Assembly: GCA_964537685.1 (NCBI GenBank) | Contig: CAZICM010000050.1 | Span: 1 to 64,000 of the forward strand | DNA length: 64,000 bases | Reading direction: 5' to 3' | Source of the DNA: CAZICM01 sp964537685 | Lineage (GTDB): Bacteria; Myxococcota_A; Polyangia; Polyangiales; Polyangiaceae | In this document: positions 44,998 through 52,887 of the stretch, piece by piece | How positions within the stretch are numbered: the first letter of the stretch is position 1 | Layout: each line of letters opens with the position of its first letter | Program-made: the position numbers and the translations under genes | The notes under the pieces: generated by a model | Databases searched by the model: none | Told to the model about the DNA's origin: nothing | Seen by the model: only the letters and a program-made list of their open reading frames with translations

Positions 44998-45542
44998 CCA
45001 AACCCGCCATCGACCACGATACCGCTGGCATCGGCAAAACTGTTGAGAAATTGGGTAAACGACACAACCATCAGCACCTCGAGAATCTCTTCGGAGCTCA
45101 TATTTTGATCGTAAAGAGCATGAAAGTCCTCATCGCCCAAAGCGAGAGGAGAACGGGCAGCTTTCAAGGCAAAATGAAGGATATTTCGCTGAGCCGCGGG
45201 CAAATCTTTAAACTCCGGGTCGCCCGAACACGATTGAATCACATCGTGGGGAACGCCGAGCTGAGCCAGCGATTGGCTATGAATAGCGATGCAATAGCGG
45301 CAGTGATTTTGCGCTGAAATCGCGAGGATAATCATCTCTTTCAGCGTATGGGGCAGAAGGCCCGAGAGCAGAACAGCCTTTACCAGTCCCCACGACGCCT
45401 CGAGAATATCGGGTCTTGTGGATTGGGCGGTGAAGTAATTGATGGGATAGGGATTGGCGAGCCCCGCCGCCTGCATTTGGGCATAAATCGCGGCGAGTTT
45501 CGTCCCCGGTTCAGGCGTTTTGATCTGTTCAAAACGAGACAT
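44994..45542 (-). CDS. carboxymuconolactone decarboxylase/AhpD-like protein
   Basis: 182 residues from the ATG complementary to 45540-45542 (MSRFEQ). The AhpD-type active site CRYCIAIHSQ provides the CxxC and His of alkylhydroperoxidase-like enzymes. It probably handles peroxides or acts as a thiol redox relay. Translational coupling to the downstream PAS/GAF kinase suggests linked redox sensing, which is an inference. The tandem-repeat region lies upstream of its promoter. Confidence 0.88.
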   Translation of the reverse strand: MSRFEQIKTPEPGTKLAAIYAQMQAAGLANPYPINYFTAQSTRPDILEASWGLVKAVLLSGLLPHTLKEMIILAISAQNHCRYCIAIHSQSLAQLGVPHDVIQSCSGDPEFKDLPAAQRNILHFALKAARSPLALGDEDFHALYDQNMSSEEILEVLMVVSFTQFLNSFADASGIVVDGGFG

Positions 45543-45707
45543 CTGGCGCACCTTTCCTGCCCGCGCCCTACAAGGTGTGGACCGCGGGATGTTCGGCCAG
45601 AATAAATTTTTAGTCGATACGGTTCAAGATAGCGGAAGAGGAGCCAAGCTAAGCGCAACAACACCACATCAAGGGCTCAACTTGGAAGGTGCCCTTCGAC
45701 CCCCGAT

Positions 45708-46066
45708 ATCGAACCCTTCGATCCTCAACATCGAACCGCTCGATCCCGGATATCGAACCGCTCGATCCCGGATATCGAACCCTTCGATCCTCAACATCGA
45801 ACCGCTCGATCCCGGACATCGAACCCTTCGATCCACAACATCGAACCGCTCGATCCCCGGCATCGAACCCTTCGATCCCCGGCATCGAACCCTTCGATCC
45901 CCGGNNNNNNNNNNNNNNNNNNNNNNNNNNNNNNNNNNNNNNNNNNNNNNNNNNNNNNNNNNNNNNNNNNNNNNNNNNNNNNNNNNNNNNNNNNNNNNNN
46001 NNNNCGGCATCGAACCCTTCGATCCCCGGCATCGAACCCTTCGATCCCCGGCATCGAACTCGCCGG
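45708..46066. repeat. 22-bp tandem repeat, each unit with a hairpin
   Basis: About nine full or partial 22-bp units before the N gap and two plus a partial after it. Two unit types alternate on the left: ATCGAACCCTTCGAT plus 7 bases and ATCGAACCGCTCGAT plus 7 bases. Both contain an inverted repeat (ATCGAA/TTCGAT or ATCGA/TCGAT), so a transcript or single strand would fold into a row of small hairpins. Right-hand units become uniform with a CCCCGGC tail. A degenerate unit seems to start at about 45690. The true copy number is unknown because of the gap. Confidence 0.92.
45905..46004. other. assembly gap (100 N)
   Basis: Exactly 100 N bases, the conventional placeholder for a gap of unknown size, placed within the tandem repeat. 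The repeat most likely broke the assembly, so the real length may differ greatly. Confidence 0.98.
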
Positions 46067-46077
46067 CAAAATCCAAA

Positions 46078-46203
46078 AGAAACCGTCTCAGAACCCGTAG
46101 CGAGCAACCTCACGGCTAGGGCGAGCGACCGAGCCGTACATTGTACGGTGAGGGAGCTCAACCGACGCCGTGAGGTGCGCAGCAGGGTTATGAGACGGTT
46201 TCT
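46078..46203. repeat. 126-bp imperfect palindromic element
   Basis: Left arm AGAAACCGTCTCAGAACCC (46078-46096) and right arm GGGTTATGAGACGGTTTCT (46185-46203) are complementary with one mismatch over 19 bp. Inside, CCTCACGG (46108-46115) pairs with CCGTGAGG (46168-46175), and the apex CCGTACA-T-TGTACGG (46134-46148) is itself a near-perfect palindrome. The whole can fold into one long branched hairpin. The right arm overlaps the last bases of the lipoprotein gene ending at 46202. It may be a REP/MITE-like element, a bidirectional terminator or a structured RNA. Confidence 0.75.
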
Positions 46204-46663
46204 AGGGAGCCTGACAATACTTATTGATATCCTCGACCAGCTTCTCTTCTTCCTTACCGATCTTCTCCAGCGTATCCGCCGCCGAATTCATCTTACCCGC
46301 CTCGGACGGCTTCGCAGCCGATACCTGCCTAGCCGCCGCGGCAAAATCCTTCATTACTTTTTGATATTCCGCCGACAGCTTTTGAAGCTCCGCCGAGCGC
46401 ACTTCAATCTTCGACCCCTCCTCGGCCACCTTGTCCGCCGCATCCGCCAAACCAGAAAACTCGCTCAGCGCCTCCGGCTTTGACGCTATCTTCGAAGCTA
46501 TCGACGACGTGCGCGAATGAATATCTTCAATACCAGGCTTCAGCGCATTCACCAGCGCATTGCATTCCTCGATTTTAGATTGACCGCACCCCAAGAGCCC
46601 AAGCCCCCCGGCCATCACCCCAGCCGCACCCGCATATCTTGTCCACCGATGCATATACCGCAC
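46202..46663 (-). CDS. small coiled-coil lipoprotein
   Basis: 153 residues; GTG start with GAGGGG 5 nt upstream, or the ATG three codons later. Lipobox LGLLGCGQ near residue 26. The mature part is almost entirely helical with heptad-like patterns (IEVRSAELQKLSAEYQKVMKDF) and one conserved-looking Cys near each end, which could form a disulfide. A periplasmic or outer-membrane structural protein is likely. The stop codon lies in the right arm of the 126-bp palindrome. Confidence 0.75.
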   Translation of the reverse strand: MRYMHRWTRYAGAAGVMAGGLGLLGCGQSKIEECNALVNALKPGIEDIHSRTSSIASKIASKPEALSEFSGLADAADKVAEEGSKIEVRSAELQKLSAEYQKVMKDFAAAARQVSAAKPSEAGKMNSAADTLEKIGKEEEKLVEDINKYCQAP

Positions 46664-46681
46664 TCCTACCCCTCAAAAAAG

Positions 46682-47149
46682 CTATGAGCGAACCCGCCAA
46701 TGACCAAAAAACGTACGCCCCACATCGTCCGCCGTCGGATCGGTCACGATGATTTCGGGCTGCCCATTCTGAGCATACACAATTGTATTTTGCCGGAAAA
46801 CCCGGCCGCAAGCGATAGCCTCATCCCTATCCATCCCGTGCACCAGCCAAGCCGGCTCGCGCCACACCCCTTCTTGATCGGCCTCCGAACCGACACAAGG
46901 CTCGACCCGGTAACAGCCTAAAATCAGCAAGTCCTTCAGCACAACATGCCGGCCCTCATTCACCTTGCGCGGCAAGAGCATCGAACGGGGATTGTAGGCC
47001 GTGAGCAGCGCAAAACGCTTGGATAAAAGCGCCGGCATCTTTCCTACATCCTGCTGAATCTCACCATCCAAAGAAACGCGGATGGTGCCCGTGGGTGTCG
47101 GAAGCTCGTAAATCGTAGCGAAATAGGATCGAAGTAGGGCCGCGTCCAT
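46682..47149 (-). CDS. DUF3293 domain protein
   Basis: 155 residues from the ATG complementary to 47147-47149; the longer open frame upstream overlaps the divergent ABC gene. The sequence pattern, with TAYNPRS near the middle and EPAWLVHGMDRDEAIACGRVFRQNTIVYAQNG toward the end, matches DUF3293, small cytoplasmic proteins of unknown role. It ends 18 nt before the lipoprotein gene and is probably co-transcribed with it. Confidence 0.75.
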   Translation of the reverse strand: MDAALLRSYFATIYELPTPTGTIRVSLDGEIQQDVGKMPALLSKRFALLTAYNPRSMLLPRKVNEGRHVVLKDLLILGCYRVEPCVGSEADQEGVWREPAWLVHGMDRDEAIACGRVFRQNTIVYAQNGQPEIIVTDPTADDVGRTFFGHWRVRS

Positions 47150-47296
47150 GATGGTTTTTTCTCTCCTAGCAGAGCGCCGCGCCCTTTGACAACTTTCATG
47201 AACAGGCCCGGGCACAAAAACTTCACGCTGGGGGTTCCCATCGGGCCGATTTGCGATTAGAAGCGCGGAGCGCGGGCGGAACAGGGAACGCGAAGG

Positions 47297-48295
47297 ATGA
47301 TCGAGGTAACGCATTTAAGCAAGGCATACGGCGCCCATCTGGCGGTGGACGATATTTCGTTTCATGTCGATAAGGGCGAAGTCGTGGGCTTTTTAGGTCC
47401 CAATGGAGCGGGCAAGAGCACAACGCTCCGTATTCTTTCTGGTTTTCTTGGAGCGACGCTTGGACGGGTTCGCATCGCGGGGCACGATATTCAAGAAGAA
47501 CCTTTATTGGCCCGCAAAGGGCTTGGCTATATGCCCGAGACCTCGCCTTTGTATCCTGAAATGAGGGTATCGGAATATTTAAGCTTTAGAGCCGAGCTCA
47601 AACAAATCGCCCGCGCCAAAAGAAAAGAAGCGATTGGCCTTTGTATAGCGCAGACGCATATCGGCGATGTGGCCGATGTATTGATAGGCCATTTATCCAA
47701 AGGCTACCGGCAAAGGGTAGGCTTGGCCGACGCGCTCCTGGGCTCGCCACCGCTCTTGATCTTGGATGAACCGACCGCGGGGCTCGATCCCAATCAAATC
47801 CGCGAAGTGCGCGCCTTAATCCGCAACATAGGAAAAGATCATACCGTATTCTTATCGACCCATATCCTGCCAGAAGTCGAAAGCACCTGCACCCGGGGAT
47901 TGGTCATTTCAAAAGGCAAGCTGGTCGCGGAGGGATCTATCGACGAAATCCGCGCGCTGCGAAAGCCGTCGGCGCTTCAAGCCCTGGTGAGGGGAAACGA
48001 AGAAAAGGCGCTTCCGGTGCTAAAAGCGATATCGGGCGTGCGTAAAGTCATCGCTTCAAAGCAGCTCTCGCCCGCCGGAGAAGAATTGATTGCCCTCCAT
48101 ATCGAGCTAAAGAAAAAAGAACCGATTGGAGCCCTATCGGAAAAGGTGGCCCAAGCGCTGATACAAGCCGGATTGCATTTGCGCGAGCTCAGCCCCCAAT
48201 CCGCATCGCTGGAACAAGTCTTCGCAGAACTCACCCAAGAACAAGCCCCCGATCAAGGCGAAGCCCAGCCCAACCCCGAGGAGAGTGGCCCGTGA
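47297..48295 (+). CDS. ABC transporter ATP-binding protein (GldA-like)
   Basis: 332 residues. Walker A GPNGAGKSTT, signature LSKGYRQRVGLA, Walker B LLILDEPTAGLDP and switch H in LSTHILPEVE, plus a ~100-residue C-terminal extension typical of ABC-2/gliding-type ATPases. First gene of a four-gene operon with an ABC-2 permease, a GldG-family protein and a DUF4340 protein. In Bacteroidota GldAFG supports gliding or secretion; in other phyla the role is undefined. The stop overlaps the next start (GTGA). Confidence 0.92.
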   Translation: MIEVTHLSKAYGAHLAVDDISFHVDKGEVVGFLGPNGAGKSTTLRILSGFLGATLGRVRIAGHDIQEEPLLARKGLGYMPETSPLYPEMRVSEYLSFRAELKQIARAKRKEAIGLCIAQTHIGDVADVLIGHLSKGYRQRVGLADALLGSPPLLILDEPTAGLDPNQIREVRALIRNIGKDHTVFLSTHILPEVESTCTRGLVISKGKLVAEGSIDEIRALRKPSALQALVRGNEEKALPVLKAISGVRKVIASKQLSPAGEELIALHIELKKKEPIGALSEKVAQALIQAGLHLRELSPQSASLEQVFAELTQEQAPDQGEAQPNPEESGP

Positions 48296-49038
48296 AAGGT
48301 TGTTGGCCGATCTTTAAACGCGAGCTCTTCTCGCTCTTTGTCACACCTCTGGCCTGGGTGCTCATCACCGCATTTTTGGTGGTTTCGGGCATTCATTTCT
48401 ATTTAATCGTCACGCATTTTGCTGGCCAATCCGAGCTTTCGGCCGATGCTGGGCCTGTGCAAGCCTTCTTTGGACAGACGATTTTGCTCTATTTGCCCCT
48501 GCTGTTGATATGTCCCCTCTTAACCATGCGGCTCTTTGCGGAAGAACAGCGGAGTGGAACCATTGAAACCCTTCTCACCGCGCCGGTAGACACGGCGGCG
48601 GTAGTCATGGCCAAATATGGAGCCTCGCTTGTCACCTACACGGCGATGTGGGCCCCCACCTGTTTATACATGGTCTTGCTCTCGCGCACCGGCGAAGTGG
48701 ATTGGAATGTCGTGGGAGCCGGATATTTGGCTGTGTTTTTGGTGGGAGCCGGATATTTATCGCTGGGCACGCTTAGCTCGGCCATGACCAAAAGCCAGCT
48801 TACGGCGGCGGTGGCCAGCGCCATGACGATTATCTTCCTATTTATGCTGGGCATTGGCGAATTCATCTTCGAAGATGGCACCGTGCGGGATGTGTGCGTC
48901 TATGTCTCGGTATGGGCGCACATGAACGATTTTAGCAAGGGAATCATCGATTTAAGGCGATTGGTCTTCGATGCCTCGCTCATTGTCCTTCCGCTTTTTA
49001 TTACCGTGAGAGCGGTGGAGGCATGGAAATGGGGATGA
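48292..49038 (+). CDS. ABC-2 type permease (GldF-like)
   Basis: 248 residues, GTG start overlapping the ATPase stop. About six membrane helices and the typical ABC-2 start (IFKRELFSLFVTPLAWV) and central motif EEQRSGTIETLLTAPV. It forms the membrane channel with the preceding ATPase. The following GldG-family gene begins inside its last codons. Confidence 0.9.
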   Translation: MKGCWPIFKRELFSLFVTPLAWVLITAFLVVSGIHFYLIVTHFAGQSELSADAGPVQAFFGQTILLYLPLLLICPLLTMRLFAEEQRSGTIETLLTAPVDTAAVVMAKYGASLVTYTAMWAPTCLYMVLLSRTGEVDWNVVGAGYLAVFLVGAGYLSLGTLSSAMTKSQLTAAVASAMTIIFLFMLGIGEFIFEDGTVRDVCVYVSVWAHMNDFSKGIIDLRRLVFDASLIVLPLFITVRAVEAWKWG

Positions 49039-50624
49039 CCGACGAAAGCAGAAGCCCCGCAACGCCACTCTCGGCCAAGCTATCCTCCACGATGGGCATT
49101 GTGGCGGCGATGATGCTAGCCGTAGTGTGCAATGTGTATGTTGCGCGGCACTATAAACGCTGGGATGTCACCCACACTGGACTCTACAGCCTAAGCGAGG
49201 CCACCAAGAGCACGCTTCGCTCGCTGGAAGAGCCAATCCGGGTGTATGTATTGCTTTCCAATGCCGATCCCATGGCCACTTCGGTGCGCCAACTGCTCGA
49301 GGCATACAGGGCGGAAACGACCAAAATCGAGCTTCGGATCAGCGATCCTGACAAGAATCCGGCCGAATTTTTGGCGGTTCAGCAGCGTTTTTCGGTCGTT
49401 GCAGGCAAGACGGAAGATGGGCGTATTGTCACGGATGCGCCGGTCATCGTGGCCAGGGGTGATACGCCTCATTTTATCAGCGCCCGGGAACTGATCGAGG
49501 CGGAGGAAGACGCCGAGGGCGAAACACGGAGCCGGCCCCGGATCGAGCAGGCGATCACCGGAGCGATTCGTTCATTGGTCGGCAAAGATCGGCCGAGGGC
49601 ATGCTTTAGTTCGGGCCATGGCGAACGCTCCTTGGAGCTGGGGGGAAGTGCAGGCGTTGCTCCTCTACGGGATAGGCTCATCAAAAACAACTTTGAGGTG
49701 GTGGAGCTGAGCTCCCGGAAAGCATCCGCGGAACAGTCCCCTTCCGGCCAAACACCTGTGGATATCAAGACTTGCCGGCTGCTCTTGATCGCCGGTCCCA
49801 CCCTTCCCTTTGCTCCCGAGGATATCGCCCCCATGCGGAGCTTTATCGAACAGGGAGGCAGCGCGCTGATCGCCGTCAATCAAGAGCCAGACGCAGCCGA
49901 TCAAGCCTATTTGGATCTAAAACTCGACCCCTTGCTCTCTTTGGCGGGGCTTAAACTGGACAAAAACTTTATCTTTGAGCTCGACCCCAAACTTCGCTCC
50001 GCTCAAGGATTTGGAGAGACATTTACCCCCATCCTAAAACCTCATCCCATCACCGAGGGCCTGATAAAAATGGCTGATTCGGGCCTTTCGGTGGTGGTCA
50101 CGATGTCCAGCTCCCTCTCGCCCCTGGCCGATACGCGCGTCTCTCCCACACCCTTGCTCCTGACCAGCGACAAAGCCTTTGGCATGAACGATTTCTTTGG
50201 ATGGGCAAAGAATCCATCGCCGCCTCAGCCTTCAGACCAAGATTCCAAAGGACCCCTCGTCTTGGGCTATGCCGTCGAATTGCCCAAGCCTCCAGGTTCC
50301 GATCAAATACATGGTCCCCGTATGCTGGTCCTGGGCAGCGCGGGACTCATCGCGGGAGCGAACTGGACCTTAAGGGATCTACGCGGAACGGCTATTTTTA
50401 TCGAGAGCGCGGTCGCATGGCTCACGGCCCGCCCTCCCATGCTGGACATTCCCGACAAGCCCAGCATGCTCCTGGGCCTTCGGGTCAGTGAAGACAGCAG
50501 CGACGAAATCTTTAGATATGTCGTGCTCTACATGCCCCTGGCGAGCGCTCTGTTGGGTGTGGCCGTGGCCTTAAGAAGAAAGAGCCGCGCAGAAAGGCGA
50601 AGCGATGAACGCAAAGACGCTTAA
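49023..50624 (+). CDS. GldG-family protein
   Basis: 533 residues; possible ATGs at 49023, 49029 and 49035 follow GGAGG (49017-49021), and 49029 has the best spacing. N-terminal membrane helix, then VTHTGLYSLSEATKSTLRSLEEPIRVYV, the usual start of the periplasmic ABC-auxiliary (GldG) domain, and a C-terminal membrane helix before a basic tail. Accessory subunit of the ABC system; the substrate is unknown. It overlaps the DUF4340 gene by 20 nt. Confidence 0.88.
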   Translation: MEMGMTDESRSPATPLSAKLSSTMGIVAAMMLAVVCNVYVARHYKRWDVTHTGLYSLSEATKSTLRSLEEPIRVYVLLSNADPMATSVRQLLEAYRAETTKIELRISDPDKNPAEFLAVQQRFSVVAGKTEDGRIVTDAPVIVARGDTPHFISARELIEAEEDAEGETRSRPRIEQAITGAIRSLVGKDRPRACFSSGHGERSLELGGSAGVAPLRDRLIKNNFEVVELSSRKASAEQSPSGQTPVDIKTCRLLLIAGPTLPFAPEDIAPMRSFIEQGGSALIAVNQEPDAADQAYLDLKLDPLLSLAGLKLDKNFIFELDPKLRSAQGFGETFTPILKPHPITEGLIKMADSGLSVVVTMSSSLSPLADTRVSPTPLLLTSDKAFGMNDFFGWAKNPSPPQPSDQDSKGPLVLGYAVELPKPPGSDQIHGPRMLVLGSAGLIAGANWTLRDLRGTAIFIESAVAWLTARPPMLDIPDKPSMLLGLRVSEDSSDEIFRYVVLYMPLASALLGVAVALRRKSRAERRSDERKDA

Positions 50625-52875
50625 ACGCCACAGCACCACCCTTATTTTATCGGCGCTTGCCCTAGGAGGCATTCTCTACCTTCGCTTTGTGGATCGGGGA
50701 AGCGTGACCACGGCGGAGTCCGAGGCGAGAAAACGCAATCTATTGCCTGCATTTCGCATGGATGGAATCTCGGAGATCCGGCTCAATAGCAAGGGAAAAA
50801 CAGCCAAATTATACCAGGGCAAAGAAGACGGAGACGGCGATCGGCCTTGGATGCTCGAGTTGGAAGGGCATCACTACCCCACGGATCGGCAAACGGTTGA
50901 TCAATTTTTAGGCTCGCTCGACTATGGAGTGGCCGAGCGAAAGGTCGACGAAAACAGCATTTCTCCATCGGAAATGAAGCTCGACCGGCCCCGTGTGCAC
51001 ATTTCACTGCTCATGGACGGCAAGACGATGAATCTGTCGATTGGAGGCGAGGCGGCATCGCCCGAGGGAGCCGCCTATGCCCAGGCCGAAGGCCGGGGAC
51101 CGGTTGTGATTACCGGTCAATTGTTGAGCGCCTTGAATATCGACCCCCAAAGCTTTAGAGCAAGGGCTTTTTCGCCCTATTTATTCGCCGAACTCGCATC
51201 GATCGAGCTCGCGGGCCAAGGAGGCGGGCGCAAGCTGATCCGGGCCGAATTCAGCGGAAGCCGAAGTCCAGCTTTTCGCTTGGATGGGCCTGAAGTTCTT
51301 TCCAAGGTGCGGGTCAAGAGCTCGTACACCGAACAGCTTTTATTTTCGCTTTCCAATCTGCAGGCCGAACGCTTTTTATCGGCGGAACAAGTGCAAACAC
51401 TGCCCAAGGCTCCGGTCCAGATTTCGCTGCGCCCCCGCGACGAACAAAAAGCCCTTGTATCCATCGAACTGGGCGCGCCCTGTCCCCTGGGCGGCGATTC
51501 CGAAGAATGGATAGCGGCTGTGCGCAAGGGAGAGCCTCCAATGGCAGCCTGTGTGCCGAAATCGGTGCTCGCCCCCATGACAAAAACCGCCTCTGAAATG
51601 GCCGATGACAAGCTCTTTGCCGCGACGGCCGACGCGGTAAGCGAATTAAAGATGAGCATGGGCAAAGAAGTGCTTGAAATTGCCCGCAAAGAAAGCGAAT
51701 GGCACGAGCGCACACCCCACGATCGGGATATTGATGCGGATACCGGCAAAAGCCTGCTCGAATCGCTGCTTTCGCTTTCGGGAACGCTGGAAACCGGCGA
51801 TCCCGCGGGCTTTGGCGAACCCAGAGGCGTTCTCCGGCTTATTTCGGCCGCCGAAGCCCAAAATTTGGATGCAGGCCCCGGCGAGCGTATCGAAGAAATT
51901 GAAATCGGCCCCGAAAAAAATGGAACGGTATGGGTCCGAAGGCTGGAAGACGATAAAATCTTATCCTTGCCAGCCGATAAAGCGGCCGTGTTATTTCCCA
52001 ACGAGCTATCCCTCCGATCGCTTCAAATCCTTGATGAACCGGCAAAACGCATTCATCGCCTGCGCATTCGGGAAAGCGGCCGGGAACAAGTCTTTGAACG
52101 AAGCGACGAGGGGAGTTTTAAAGTGCTTATGCCTACGGGCAAAGGGCTATCCGCGGATCTTGGCTTGGTCAGCGACGCGGCCGATGCCCTGGGAAAACTG
52201 AGGGCCGAGCGCTGGGTATCGGCAAAAGATTCAGGAGATTTCGGGCTTTTATCGCCCCGTATGGTCATCGAAGCCGAGCTTTCCGATCCCCAGCAAGACC
52301 CTAAAGATACCAAGCTAAAAACCATAAAAGTATTGGTGGGCGCCGTCGCCGCGGATGGCTCTTTTGCCAAACTGGCGGATGACGATTCTATCTTTATTTT
52401 GCCTAAAAACGTCGAACCTATCTTTTCCCGCTGGCTTTTGGATCGCTCTCCTCTCGTTATCGAAGCCGAATCGCTCATAACGGCCACCATCGAAAGCCCA
52501 TCGGGAAAACGCTGCACCCTCGAACGGGGAAACAACGGCATCCTGCGCGCTTCCGGCGATTGCGCAAACAGCCCAGACCTTCCAGCCAAAGTCCGCGACG
52601 CCTTAAGCGATCTATTGGCCGAAGGCGTCATTAGCCTAGGGGCATCCCCAAAAACACAAGGCTTTGAACAACCAGCGCTCACCCTGACCATCGGCACCCA
52701 AAGCGCCGGCGAGCCAAAACGCTTTCAAATCAAGGTCGGAGCAAAAGATATTTGGCGCGGCACCGATATCTGTTATGTGCGCAGGGAAGGCTTGGATTTA
52801 AGCTTCGCCGTACAATACCGAAAATTAAAACCCTTGTTCGGCGCCCTGGCTGAACCTTCAACCGAAACCCAATGA
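50605..52875 (+). CDS. DUF4340 domain protein
   Basis: 756 residues with an N-terminal membrane anchor (TLILSALALGGILYLRF) and two or more DUF4340-type beta-rich repeats facing the periplasm (TVDQFLGSLDYGVAERKV, and similar blocks near residues 390-480 and 540-620). Found regularly as the last gene of GldA/F/G-type operons. Function is unknown. It ends 12 nt before the acyl-CoA dehydrogenase gene. Confidence 0.85.
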   Translation: MNAKTLKRHSTTLILSALALGGILYLRFVDRGSVTTAESEARKRNLLPAFRMDGISEIRLNSKGKTAKLYQGKEDGDGDRPWMLELEGHHYPTDRQTVDQFLGSLDYGVAERKVDENSISPSEMKLDRPRVHISLLMDGKTMNLSIGGEAASPEGAAYAQAEGRGPVVITGQLLSALNIDPQSFRARAFSPYLFAELASIELAGQGGGRKLIRAEFSGSRSPAFRLDGPEVLSKVRVKSSYTEQLLFSLSNLQAERFLSAEQVQTLPKAPVQISLRPRDEQKALVSIELGAPCPLGGDSEEWIAAVRKGEPPMAACVPKSVLAPMTKTASEMADDKLFAATADAVSELKMSMGKEVLEIARKESEWHERTPHDRDIDADTGKSLLESLLSLSGTLETGDPAGFGEPRGVLRLISAAEAQNLDAGPGERIEEIEIGPEKNGTVWVRRLEDDKILSLPADKAAVLFPNELSLRSLQILDEPAKRIHRLRIRESGREQVFERSDEGSFKVLMPTGKGLSADLGLVSDAADALGKLRAERWVSAKDSGDFGLLSPRMVIEAELSDPQQDPKDTKLKTIKVLVGAVAADGSFAKLADDDSIFILPKNVEPIFSRWLLDRSPLVIEAESLITATIESPSGKRCTLERGNNGILRASGDCANSPDLPAKVRDALSDLLAEGVISLGASPKTQGFEQPALTLTIGTQSAGEPKRFQIKVGAKDIWRGTDICYVRREGLDLSFAVQYRKLKPLFGALAEPSTETQ

Positions 52876-52887
52876 GGCCCAACCTGT

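Larger units (their letters stand above)
45543..46201. other. long non-coding region with tandem repeat, N gap and palindrome
   Basis: No credible gene lies here. Open frames crossing the repeat exist on both strands because the 22-bp unit lacks stops in several frames; they include the N run and are not genes. The structures inside are listed separately. Confidence 0.8.

Noticed and set aside
45708..46066. CRISPR-like array
   Set aside because: Units are contiguous 22-mers without unique spacers and no cas genes lie nearby; it is a simple tandem repeat.
45520..46483. Open frames crossing the N gap with IEPFDPRHRTLRS-like repeats
   Set aside because: They consist of translated 22-bp repeat plus unknown bases and overlap the real lipoprotein gene on the other strand.
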